Below, piece after piece: positions 8,131-16,117 of a stretch of DNA of 64,000 nt. This stretch comes from Devosia rhizoryzae (GTDB lineage Bacteria; Pseudomonadota; Alphaproteobacteria; Rhizobiales; Devosiaceae): positions 2,356,001 to 2,420,000 of the forward strand of contig NZ_CP068046.1 of NCBI RefSeq assembly GCF_016698665.1. The letters run 5' to 3'. The notes under the pieces were generated by a model. The model ran no database searches, was not told the DNA's origin, and saw only the letters and a list, made by a program, of their open reading frames with translations. The first letter of the stretch is position 1. Each line of letters starts with the position of its first letter. The translations under genes and the position numbers were made by a program.

Positions 8131-9029
8131 GAGTGAGCCAAGACGCGCTCCCGCCAATCTGCCAGCCCCGTTTCCAGCGTGAAGCGGGGCGTCCAGCCGA
8201 AATCGGCGTGGGCCCGATCGAGCCGCGCGGCACCACGCAGGTGGCGCGCCGGGTCTATCCCACTCGCCTGCGTGATCTCTGCACCCGGCACCAGTGCCCG
8301 AACCGCTGCCGCCAATTCATCGCGCCGGCGCAGGACGCCGCCGGTGACATTGTAGACGGTGTTGGGCAAGGTGGGCGCAAGCGCGGCCGCCAGCAGGGCT
8401 TCGGCAAGGTCGACGACATAGGTGAAATCGCACGGATGGCCTCCGCCCGCCGGCTCGTGCACTGCTTCTCCAGCCATGGCCCGGGGCAGCAGATATTCGC
8501 CGATCTGGTTGCCCCTCCCATAGACGAACCCGGTGCGGAACGAGGCCACATCACTGCCATAAGTCCGCCGGTGGGCAGCACACCAAGTCTCCCCCATCAA
8601 CTTGGTGCCATCGTATACGGTCAGGGGATCGGCGGGATCGGTCTCATCGAGCGGCGCCAGGTCGGGCCGGTTACCATAAAGCGTTGCCGTACTCACATTG
8701 ACCAGCCGGGCGCCGGTGGCGAAAGCGGCCTCAAGCAGATTCGCGGTACCGGTGACATTGACATCGAGCGTGAACAGCGGATCGACCTTGGAGCGAACCG
8801 GTCCGACGACTGCTGCACAATGGACGATGGCCGCGCAGTCGCGGCTGCTGTCAATGCAGGCGGTTTTGTCGCGGATGTCGAAACTGGCGCGATCGGCGAG
8901 CCGCACCCACATCCGATCTTCGGGCCAACTGACGTCGGCAAGGCAGACGTCGTGGCCTTGGCCAATGGCCGCCTCGGCGACATGTTGGGCCACCATGCCG
9001 CTGCCGCCGGTGATCAGTAGGCGGACCAT
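8127..9029 (-). CDS. NAD-dependent epimerase/dehydratase family protein
   Basis: A 300-residue extended SDR. It has GGSGMVA (8-14) for NAD binding, the STATLYG segment near 113-119, and catalytic Tyr139/Lys143 (YDGTK). Length and motifs fit sugar epimerases/dehydratases or uronate/aldose dehydrogenases of the extended SDR class acting on free sugars, given the catabolic setting. It overlaps the cupin stop by 1 bp and the MBL start by 4 bp. Confidence 0.88.
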   Translation of the reverse strand: MVRLLITGGSGMVAQHVAEAAIGQGHDVCLADVSWPEDRMWVRLADRASFDIRDKTACIDSSRDCAAIVHCAAVVGPVRSKVDPLFTLDVNVTGTANLLEAAFATGARLVNVSTATLYGNRPDLAPLDETDPADPLTVYDGTKLMGETWCAAHRRTYGSDVASFRTGFVYGRGNQIGEYLLPRAMAGEAVHEPAGGGHPCDFTYVVDLAEALLAAALAPTLPNTVYNVTGGVLRRRDELAAAVRALVPGAEITQASGIDPARHLRGAARLDRAHADFGWTPRFTLETGLADWRERVLAHS

Positions 9030-9382
9030 CAGCTGTCGAGCTCCACCGAGGTGATCGGCTCGTCGCCGGTGGGGTGCACGATATTGAGGAAGATCAGCGG
9101 GATATCTCCGGTATTGGTCAGGCCGTGGGGAACAGTGGGGGGCGTCAAAACGATGTCCCCTTCAACGACCGGGATGGATTCCTCGCCGATGCGGACCACG
9201 CCCGACCCGGCGATGATAACCCAGTTTTCCGCCTTGCCGGTATGGACATGCAGCGAGACGGACTTGCCTGGGGCAACGCGATAGCGCGAAATCACCGTGG
9301 GCGGGATCGGCGCATTCACCCAGCGGATCGGCAGACGTTCGGCGCCGCCATGCATGATGGGAGACTGGCTGGGCTTGGTCAT
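9029..9382 (-). CDS. Small cupin protein
   Basis: A 117-residue single cupin. HVH (45-47), Glu52 and His86 (TVPHGL) form a complete metal site. It resembles cupins annotated as sugar-phosphate or mannose isomerase-like. The start is ATG 9382, which overlaps the DctM stop by 4 bp (ATGA); a frame extending to 9487 would run deep into DctM and is rejected. Its role may be isomerisation or lactone handling of the imported sugar; this is inference. Confidence 0.85.
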   Translation of the reverse strand: MTKPSQSPIMHGGAERLPIRWVNAPIPPTVISRYRVAPGKSVSLHVHTGKAENWVIIAGSGVVRIGEESIPVVEGDIVLTPPTVPHGLTNTGDIPLIFLNIVHPTGDEPITSVELDS

Positions 9383-10665
9383 AGCAGAGATGGTCCATAG
9401 ACGAGGTCGGGCAGCCACAGCACCAGCTGGGGCATGAGGGTGATCACCAGCAGGATGACAAGGAAGCCGACGATGAAGGGAATGCATTCGCGCGCCACGT
9501 CCATCACCGGCGTCTTGGCGATGTTGGCGACGATATAAAGAGCCATGCCAACGGGCGGCGTGATCATGCCGACCATCATGTTGACGATCATGACCATGCC
9601 GAAATGCACGGGGTCGACACCGACGGCGACCAAAGCCGGCACCATCACCGGCGTCACAAGGATGAGGATGGCCGAGGCATCGAGGATCATCCCTAGCAGC
9701 AGCAGGATGAGGTTCACCATCAGCAGCAGAAAGATGGGCGAGAGATTCATCTCGACCACTGCGGCGGTGATGTCCTGCGGGATCTGTTCGCGCGCTAGAA
9801 TCCAGGCAAAGACATTGGCACTGGCGACGATCAGCATAATGCCACCGGTCGATAGGGCCGTCTCGCGAAAGGCGGCCAGCATCTCGTTGCCCTTGGTGTC
9901 CTTGTAGTAGATCGCGGCGAGAAACAGCGCATAGAGCACGCCGACCGCCGCCACTTCGGTGGCCGTGAAGATGCCCGTGCGCATGCCGCCGATAAGGCCG
10001 ATCGGCACCAACAAAGCCGGGAAGGCCTTCCAGGTCGCCTTGCCGCGCTCGGCCCAGGTGGATTTGACGTGGACCGGCAGGTCGAGCGACTTACCGCGCC
10101 AGTAGACCGTGACCATAAGGGTGAACACCATCATCAGCCCCGGGACCACGCCGGCCAGGAACATGCGACCGATCGAAACATCGGCGATGAAGGCGTAGAG
10201 CACCGCGATGGTAGACGGCGGGATCACCGGGCCGATCGTCGCCGAGGCGGCAGTGATGGCCGCCGAGAACTGGGGCGAGTAGCCCTTAAGGGTCATGGCC
10301 CGGATTTCGACGGTTCCGAGGCCGGCCGCGTCGGCCAGGGCCGAGCCGGACATGCCCGAGAAAATCAGCGAGCCGATGATGTTCACCTGCGCCAGCCCGG
10401 CCCGCCAGTGTCCGACCATGGCCACCGAGAAATCAAAGATGCGCTGGGTGACCCCGCTGGCATTCATCAGGTTGCCCATCAGCAGGAACATGGGAATGGC
10501 GATCAGCGTAAAACTGTCGATGCCGAAGGCGAGGCGTTGTCCGATGATCGAGACCGGCACACCGGCGACGAGGACGCCGCCGATGCCCACGATCATAAGG
10601 CTTGCGGCAACCGGAATGCCGGCCGCCAGAAGCAGCAGCAGGACGACAATATAGAGAAGGCTCAT
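9379..10665 (-). CDS. dctM: TRAP transporter large permease (DctM)
   Basis: A 428-residue integral membrane protein with about a dozen hydrophobic segments. The N-terminus MSLLYIVVLLLLLAAGIPVA and the conserved stretches SGSALADAAG and GPVIPPS are typical of DctM. It forms the Na+-coupled translocation subunit of a tripartite ATP-independent transporter. ATG 10665 overlaps the DctQ stop by 4 bp. A longer frame to 11256 covers DctQ out of frame and is not real. Confidence 0.95.
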   Translation of the reverse strand: MSLLYIVVLLLLLAAGIPVAASLMIVGIGGVLVAGVPVSIIGQRLAFGIDSFTLIAIPMFLLMGNLMNASGVTQRIFDFSVAMVGHWRAGLAQVNIIGSLIFSGMSGSALADAAGLGTVEIRAMTLKGYSPQFSAAITAASATIGPVIPPSTIAVLYAFIADVSIGRMFLAGVVPGLMMVFTLMVTVYWRGKSLDLPVHVKSTWAERGKATWKAFPALLVPIGLIGGMRTGIFTATEVAAVGVLYALFLAAIYYKDTKGNEMLAAFRETALSTGGIMLIVASANVFAWILAREQIPQDITAAVVEMNLSPIFLLLMVNLILLLLGMILDASAILILVTPVMVPALVAVGVDPVHFGMVMIVNMMVGMITPPVGMALYIVANIAKTPVMDVARECIPFIVGFLVILLVITLMPQLVLWLPDLVYGPSLL

Positions 10666-11186
10666 GTCAGGGTCTTTGGAACGAGGTGTTGGTCGACCGA
10701 CACGGGCACGGCGATGTGCATCACCAGCCGCAGCGCGCAATGAAACACGGTGAGAACGCCGCCCAGCACGACAGGCCATGCCAGTAGGGCCGTGGGCAGG
10801 CCGGTCGCCACCAGCGGCATTCCGGCGACGGCGTTGGCCAGCGCAAAACCCTGCAGGGCTACGAAACCGAACAGCACGATCATCACCGTGTCGCGCAGGA
10901 TCAGGAAGGCCCGCCTGGGACCGTACGGCATCATCTCGATGAAGGTATCGACGGCAAGGTCCCCGGCGCGACGGGTCAGGGCCGCCGCGCCGATAAAGGT
11001 TGTCCAGACCAGCAGAAGGCGCGATATCTCTTCGGGCCAGATGAAGGGCGCGTGAAACAGGTACCGCGAGAAGATCTGCAGGTTGACGACGATCGCCAGC
11101 GCCGCGACGGCGGCCATACCCAGCCACTCTTCGGCATGTCCGATGCCGGCTTCGATGGATTTGAGGACACGCAGGGCGTTGGGCAT
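10662..11186 (-). CDS. dctQ: TRAP transporter small permease (DctQ)
   Basis: A 174-residue membrane protein with four hydrophobic segments and the family hallmark around RYLFHAPFIWPEEISR followed by WTTFIGAA. It partners DctM and DctP. Its start lies 11 bp after the DctP stop. Confidence 0.93.
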   Translation of the reverse strand: MPNALRVLKSIEAGIGHAEEWLGMAAVAALAIVVNLQIFSRYLFHAPFIWPEEISRLLLVWTTFIGAAALTRRAGDLAVDTFIEMMPYGPRRAFLILRDTVMIVLFGFVALQGFALANAVAGMPLVATGLPTALLAWPVVLGGVLTVFHCALRLVMHIAVPVSVDQHLVPKTLT

Positions 11187-11197
11187 GACCGCTCCGT

Positions 11198-12208
11198 TTA
11201 CTTAACGTCGCGAATGCGCTCGTAGAGCGCGGCGTCACCACCCCAGCTTTCGGCAAGGGTCGGAATGGCCTTGGCTGCAGCGTCCTTCCACAGCTCGATA
11301 TCGGTCGGCTCGACTAGCGTCATCCCAAGGCCCGTAAGCTGGGTCTTGACGTCGGACTCGCCGCTGGTGAACGCGTCGGTGACGAAGGTGGAGCCTTGGC
11401 GGATACCGGCAACCAGCGCTGCCTGATCCTCCGCCGAAAGCTGGGACCAGGCGGTGTCTGAAATCAGGATCGGCCCGGGCGCAGCAAACGACCACGCGAT
11501 CAGGTTGACGAACTTCGAGACCTCGAACAGCTTCTGGCTGAGGATGGTGTCGAGCGGCACGTCGGCGCCATCGACGATGCCGGATTCAAGCGCCTGGTAC
11601 ATTTCGGCGAAGGCGATCGGGGTCGGCACGGCGCCAAAGCCTTGGAAGACCTGGGGGTAGGGCGGCAGATCGGCCACGCGGATCTTTTCCCCCTGAATGG
11701 CGGCCAGGATGTCATAAGGCTTGCTGCGCGAGATGACGTGGCGAGTGCCGCGATGGAACCAGCCAACGATGCGGACGCCAGCCGTGTCCAGAATGCGCTT
11801 GTTCCAGTCCTCGCCGATCTCGCCATAGACCACGGCTTCCCAGTGGGCATTGTCGCGGAACAGGTAAGGCGCATCGAGAATCGCCAGTTCTTTGAGGTGG
11901 ACACTCGCGCCACCTGGCGAAGCAAGCAGCATGTCGATGCCGCCGGTGCGGATGGCGACATTCATGTCGCGCTCGGTGCCGAGCTGGGACGACGGGAAAA
12001 TTTCCAGCTTCACCCGATCGCCGGTCGCCTCCGCGATGGATTTGGCCGCCAACTCGAAGCCGAGATGGAACTGGTGCGTGGGCGCCAGCACATGGCCGAC
12101 GCGGAGTGTCGTCGCCTGGGCAAAAGCACGCGTGGACATCATCAGGCTCGAGGTCGCGAGCGCGGATGCGCCCAGAACCATGGCCTGTCGGCGGGTCAGT
12201 CTCGTCAT
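11198..12208 (-). CDS. dctP: TRAP transporter substrate-binding protein (DctP)
   Basis: A 336-residue periplasmic binding protein. The N-terminus has a twin Arg (TRRQAMVLG) and a hydrophobic stretch ending AFA-QA at about 30, compatible with Sec or Tat export. The core matches the DctP family (GTERDMNVAIRTGGIDM; the usual Arg that clamps the substrate carboxylate lies near RHVISRSKP). Substrates of the family are mostly carboxylates, so a sugar acid is plausible. First gene of the nine-gene operon. Confidence 0.95.
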   Translation of the reverse strand: MTRLTRRQAMVLGASALATSSLMMSTRAFAQATTLRVGHVLAPTHQFHLGFELAAKSIAEATGDRVKLEIFPSSQLGTERDMNVAIRTGGIDMLLASPGGASVHLKELAILDAPYLFRDNAHWEAVVYGEIGEDWNKRILDTAGVRIVGWFHRGTRHVISRSKPYDILAAIQGEKIRVADLPPYPQVFQGFGAVPTPIAFAEMYQALESGIVDGADVPLDTILSQKLFEVSKFVNLIAWSFAAPGPILISDTAWSQLSAEDQAALVAGIRQGSTFVTDAFTSGESDVKTQLTGLGMTLVEPTDIELWKDAAAKAIPTLAESWGGDAALYERIRDVK

Positions 12209-12253
12209 CGATTTCCTCCGGGCTAGTTCATCGACAAGTCGTTGATTATTGAT

Positions 12254-12265
12254 ATTTGATCAAAT
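12254..12265. promoter_or_regulatory. Palindromic operator candidate in divergent promoter
   Basis: A perfect 12-bp palindrome, ATTTGATCAAAT, in the 103-bp gap between divergent dctP and the hydroxyacid dehydrogenase gene. It is AT-rich in a GC-rich neighbourhood. The GntR/FCD regulator in the dctP operon is the obvious candidate ligand. Confidence 0.5.
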
Positions 12266-12311
12266 CATGAGAAACGGGCGCTGACAAGCCCCTTAATGCC
12301 GGGAGGGTCGC

Positions 12312-13286
12312 ATGACGAGACGCGTCGTGGTGACAGACTACAACTTTGCCGATCTCCAGTTCGAACGGGCAGCCGCCGCCGCGGAAGGCGCAGATTTTGT
12401 GGTTGCACAGTGCCGGGACGCCGGAGCCGTAGGTACCCAGCTTGCCGGAGCCGATGTCGCGGTCGTGCAGTTCGCTCCTGTCGATGCGGAGGCAGTTGCC
12501 GGGATGGCGCCGGGCGGTAGGCTGATCCGCTATGGCGTCGGCTACAACAATATCGACGTGGCTGCGGCGCGTGCATCGGGCCGCGAGGTTGCCTATGTCC
12601 CCGACTACTGCACCGATGAAGTTGCCGATCACACCGCGACACTGGCGCTGATGCTGCTCCGCCGCATCGGCCAACTCGATGAGAGTTTGCGGGCCGGCCG
12701 CTGGAACGTGCTTGAAACCGCCCCTAGCATTCGCGCACCACGCGACCTGCTGATTGGCCTTCTGGGCCTCGGTCGGATCGGGCGGGCAACCCTGGCCCGG
12801 CTGGCGCCATTCGGCTTTAGCTTTGCCGTGTGTGACCCGATGCTGTCGCCATCAGACGCTGAGGCGCTGGGTGTGACACTACTGGATCGCGCCGAACTGA
12901 TCGGCAGTGCCGACCTCATCAGCCTGCACCTGCCGCTTACGGCTGAAACGAGACACGTGCTCGACGCCACCGCGCTGGCGGGGATGAAGCCGGGCAGCAT
13001 GGTGGTCAACACGGCACGCGGTGGCCTGATTGATGAAGCCGCCCTGGCTGCCGCGCTCGCATCGGGTCATCTGGGCGGCGCTGCCCTCGACGTATTCGAG
13101 ACTGAACCCCTGCCCGATAATTCGCCACTGCGCCAGGCGCCGGGGATTATCCTGACACCACATGCCGCCTGGTATTCTGCGACGGCCCTGAGCCGTCTCC
13201 AGTCTCTGGTCGCCGACGAAATCAGCCGAGCGCTCACCGGCCAGGCGGCGCGTCGCCCAGTCCCTCATTCAACGGAGCCATCATGA
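12312..13286 (+). CDS. D-2-hydroxyacid dehydrogenase family protein
   Basis: A 324-residue NAD-dependent dehydrogenase of the phosphoglycerate dehydrogenase/CtBP group. It has GLGRIG (152-157), Arg236 in NTARGG, Glu265 in FETEP, and His284 in TPHAAWYS. All catalytic residues are present. It would reduce or oxidise a 2-keto/2-hydroxy acid arising from the imported sugar acid. The start is ATG 12312, following GGGAGG. Its stop overlaps the mutarotase start by 4 bp. Confidence 0.9.
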   Translation: MTRRVVVTDYNFADLQFERAAAAAEGADFVVAQCRDAGAVGTQLAGADVAVVQFAPVDAEAVAGMAPGGRLIRYGVGYNNIDVAAARASGREVAYVPDYCTDEVADHTATLALMLLRRIGQLDESLRAGRWNVLETAPSIRAPRDLLIGLLGLGRIGRATLARLAPFGFSFAVCDPMLSPSDAEALGVTLLDRAELIGSADLISLHLPLTAETRHVLDATALAGMKPGSMVVNTARGGLIDEAALAAALASGHLGGAALDVFETEPLPDNSPLRQAPGIILTPHAAWYSATALSRLQSLVADEISRALTGQAARRPVPHSTEPS

Positions 13287-13621
13287 CGAAGATCAACTCG
13301 GCCGCCACTGGCGCCTTCGTGCTCAAGGTCAAGCCCGGCATGGCCGATGAATATCGGCGGCGCCATGATTCGCTCTGGCCGGAAATGCGCCAGGCGCTGC
13401 TCGACCAGGGGATTATCTACTATGAAATATACTTCCACGGGGATTCGGGACTGTTGTTTGCCCATACGATCCGCTCGGGCCCCTATGACGCCAAAGAGTC
13501 CGAAGCGCCGGCCATAACGCGCTGGCGAGCACATATGCGGGATATCATGGAACTGGAAGACGACGGCCCGGCATATCGGCGCGTCCTCGAGCGCATATTC
13601 CTGCTCGATGCCCAAGAATAG
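13283..13621 (+). CDS. rhaM: L-rhamnose mutarotase family protein
   Basis: A 112-residue dimeric alpha/beta-barrel family protein that interconverts anomers of L-rhamnose or related 6-deoxy sugars. The family pattern is clear: FVLKVKPGMADEYRRRHDSLWPEM, with the conserved His at 28. Length is typical (about 105 residues). It is coupled to the hydroxyacid dehydrogenase by a 4-bp overlap. It points to a deoxyhexose or related pyranose as the pathway substrate. Confidence 0.85.
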   Translation: MTKINSAATGAFVLKVKPGMADEYRRRHDSLWPEMRQALLDQGIIYYEIYFHGDSGLLFAHTIRSGPYDAKESEAPAITRWRAHMRDIMELEDDGPAYRRVLERIFLLDAQE

Positions 13622-13933
13622 AGGTCCTGTGCGCCAAATTTACAAGGCAGCAACTCCTTCGAATAGGGCTGACATGCCTTCGCCTCCCGCAGAGCGGCAG
13701 CCTTTCTGTGACAGCATCAAAACTAGGATGGTATTGTAGCTTGAGGCCACAGTGCGCCCCATTCCAGCCGTCTGGTCCACCTTACGACTTCCCCAAAAGC
13801 AGACGTTAAAGAAGTCGAAGTTCCCTCAACGGCAAGCCGGTATTTCGCGCCTGCAGGGAAAGCTCTCACGAGCTCCCGCCGCGCACTGACGGTTCCGTCT
13901 CCAGTTCGCGGCTCAAGCATTCTTCCTGATTGC
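13622..13933. other. Convergent intergenic region with repeat copy 3
   Basis: 312 bp between the convergent mutarotase and opine dehydrogenase genes. It holds one copy of the dispersed repeat (13754-13808). I see no gene and no clear terminator hairpin with a T-run. Confidence 0.6.
13754..13808 (+). repeat. Dispersed intergenic repeat, copy 3
   Basis: GCGCCCCATTCCAGCCGTCT at the left end and CCCCAAAAGCAGACGTT at the right end, in the gap between the sugar module and the opine module. Confidence 0.75.
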
Positions 13934-14977
13934 TCAAACCTGCTCCGCGAGACCTTCCAGCAGCCTCGACAGATCGACAGGCAGATCGTTCTCGCTGTCG
14001 AAATCTCTGCCATAGAGAGCCGAAAGAAGTGCAAGGCCTGCCCGGTGCAGCGCCATGTCCACGCCCGCGGCATCGCCCAGCCGGATCAGCGATGCGAGAC
14101 CGAAGGGAGCGTCTTCGAGGACATAGCGGCTCTGTTCGGTCGTCGGCCCCAATTGCCCGGCCCCCTCGGTGCGGATTTCCGCAGCCATGGCTTCGAGGGA
14201 CGCAATCGTAAAGCCATAGGTGCGGTGGTAATGATCGGCCATGGAGCGCACCGAAACACCCAGTTTCCGCGCCAGGGCAAGGCGTTCGCCATCGAGGGAT
14301 TCAAGGAAGCGCGCCACGCCCGAGGTGAGGTTTTCGCTCTGGCCCCAGGTTTCGCCGCGCTCCATTCGGGTGAAGTTGGTGAGGGCCAAGGCAAGGTGCG
14401 CCTGCGGGTTGATATTGGAGAGCGAGATCGCCAGCATGTCGGGGCGAACGTCGAACTTGTCACCAAAGGCCGTTCGGCAGACGGCGACCGCTGCATCTGC
14501 CTTGCTGGGCAGGGAAGCAATATCGACCGACTTGCGGATCGTGTTGATGCGAACGCCTGACGCCCCGACCTGCCGCGATCGCAGCAGTGTGGTACCCCAG
14601 GCAAGAATGGCATTGTCCTTGCCGGCCGCGTACAGGCGATTCTGAAGCGCGAAGGCGCCAAGGACAGGCTGGGCGCTGATGACTATGATCTGACCCGGAG
14701 ACGCGTGCTGGGCGATCTGTTCGTAGACCATGCGATGGCCATTGGCCGGCATGGCCACCATGATGAGCTCGGCGCCCTCCATGGCCGCTTCAGCGCTGTC
14801 AGCAATGGCTAGCTTGAACGCGCCGGCGATCTGGCCTTCGACGGCCAGTGACCCATCGCGGAACGCCGCAGCGCTCTTGCCCGACGGCGACCAGATGACC
14901 GGCTCATGGCCGCGGGTAAGAAGATAGGCCGCGCTCGCGCGTGCGACGGCGCCGGCACCCAGAATGGCAATCCGCAT
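13934..14977 (-). CDS. Opine dehydrogenase family protein (NAD/NADP octopine/nopaline DH)
   Basis: A 347-residue protein with an N-terminal Rossmann domain (GAGAVAR, 7-13) and a C-terminal octopine/nopaline dehydrogenase domain with NPQAH (190-194), where the His is catalytic in the family. These enzymes form or split N-(carboxyalkyl) amino acids. It is the last gene of an operon with two FAD oxidases, a dipeptidase and a peptide-type ABC transporter, so the catabolic direction is likelier than synthesis. The start is ATG 14977 with AGAGGA upstream. Confidence 0.85.
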   Translation of the reverse strand: MRIAILGAGAVARASAAYLLTRGHEPVIWSPSGKSAAAFRDGSLAVEGQIAGAFKLAIADSAEAAMEGAELIMVAMPANGHRMVYEQIAQHASPGQIIVISAQPVLGAFALQNRLYAAGKDNAILAWGTTLLRSRQVGASGVRINTIRKSVDIASLPSKADAAVAVCRTAFGDKFDVRPDMLAISLSNINPQAHLALALTNFTRMERGETWGQSENLTSGVARFLESLDGERLALARKLGVSVRSMADHYHRTYGFTIASLEAMAAEIRTEGAGQLGPTTEQSRYVLEDAPFGLASLIRLGDAAGVDMALHRAGLALLSALYGRDFDSENDLPVDLSRLLEGLAEQV

Positions 14978-14988
14978 CGATCTTTCCT

Positions 14989-16104
14989 CTAGAAGAAGCG
15001 CGAGAGCCGGAACTCGGCAAATTCCGGCACACTGCGGCCATGGACCAGTTCTGCCGTGACCCCCTCGCCGATGAAGGCGGCCAGGGTCACGCCGCTATGG
15101 GTGACGGTGACATAGTAATTCGAGAGCGCCGGATGCGGGCCGATGGCGGAATAACCATCCTTCGGAATGGGACGAATGGCCGTGCGCACCGCCTCAACAT
15201 GGACGCGTTCGAGCGTGGGCATCAGCTTTTTGACGCGCTGGAGCAATTGCTGCGCCGCAGGATGCGAAGGCACGGGATCCGAGTCAGCGGGCACGGTCTT
15301 ATCGATATCATTGGCGCGCAGCAGGATGCGCCCTGCCCCGTCTGGGCGGCAATTGACGAGAGGCGTGCGCAGACCGTGCCGCAGGCTGGTGTCGCAACTG
15401 ACCGTATAGGCGATGAGCCCCACGGTCGGCGCCAGCGGCAGTTCATAATCGTCATTGCCGACTGCCTCGTTGGCCCAGCGACCGGAACTGTTGACGACGA
15501 CATCGGCTTCAATGGTTTCGCCGCTTGCAAGCTGCACGCCCACGGCAGCGCCATTGCGGGTGAGAAGCTCGGTTACCTTACCTTGAACAAGTTTAAGGCC
15601 GAACCGGCGGCGGGCGGCAAGCACCATGGCGCCAGCATAGACCGGGCCATCGAGCCAGCCATCCTCGGGGTAATAGAGTGCGCCCTCTTCGCTGAAGGTG
15701 TCGAGATCGACATCGGGTTCGAGTTCGCCCAGGGTCTGGCGGTCGATACGCTCGGCCGGGTATCCCCATTCGGTCAGGCGTTCGAACTTGTCGAAGTCGC
15801 CCTCGTCGAAGCCGGCGGCCTCGGCCCCGGCGTCCTGCCACTGCACGACGCCCGGCCGATGCAGCCAATTGGCGCCCTCGAATTCCTCGGCGAGGCGCCG
15901 GTGGCTTCTGACGCCGGCCCAGTTGAGCTCGAAATAGGCGCGCGAGGTCAGCTTTTCGCAGGCATTGACCCAGGCATAGCTGGTGGACGACGTCCCGCCG
16001 CCGACGCGGCCGGCTTCGACGAGGGTAACATCCGCGCCCGCTTCCGACATGCGATAGGCGATCGATGCGCCAATGACACCGCCTCCGATAACGATGGCTT
16101 TCAT
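14989..16104 (-). CDS. FAD-dependent amine/amino-acid oxidoreductase (DAO family)
   Basis: A 371-residue DAO-family flavoprotein. GGGVIG (7-12) and the acidic end of the second beta strand (LVEAG) bind FAD. The family includes glycine oxidase, D-amino-acid dehydrogenase and opine oxidase subunits. The start is ATG 16104 with GAAGGA upstream; a 12-residue extension is less likely and would not match its paralogue. It is clearly paralogous to the protein at 23046-24185: both have SFAWV/SYAWV-NACEK-like segments and the same length, and the two bracket the transporter genes. Confidence 0.88.
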   Translation of the reverse strand: MKAIVIGGGVIGASIAYRMSEAGADVTLVEAGRVGGGTSSTSYAWVNACEKLTSRAYFELNWAGVRSHRRLAEEFEGANWLHRPGVVQWQDAGAEAAGFDEGDFDKFERLTEWGYPAERIDRQTLGELEPDVDLDTFSEEGALYYPEDGWLDGPVYAGAMVLAARRRFGLKLVQGKVTELLTRNGAAVGVQLASGETIEADVVVNSSGRWANEAVGNDDYELPLAPTVGLIAYTVSCDTSLRHGLRTPLVNCRPDGAGRILLRANDIDKTVPADSDPVPSHPAAQQLLQRVKKLMPTLERVHVEAVRTAIRPIPKDGYSAIGPHPALSNYYVTVTHSGVTLAAFIGEGVTAELVHGRSVPEFAEFRLSRFF

Positions 16105-16117
16105 CACTTCGATCCTT

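Noticed and set aside
9379..11256. A 625-codon frame including DctM.
   Set aside because: The 5' third covers DctQ in the wrong frame; DctM starts at ATG 10665.
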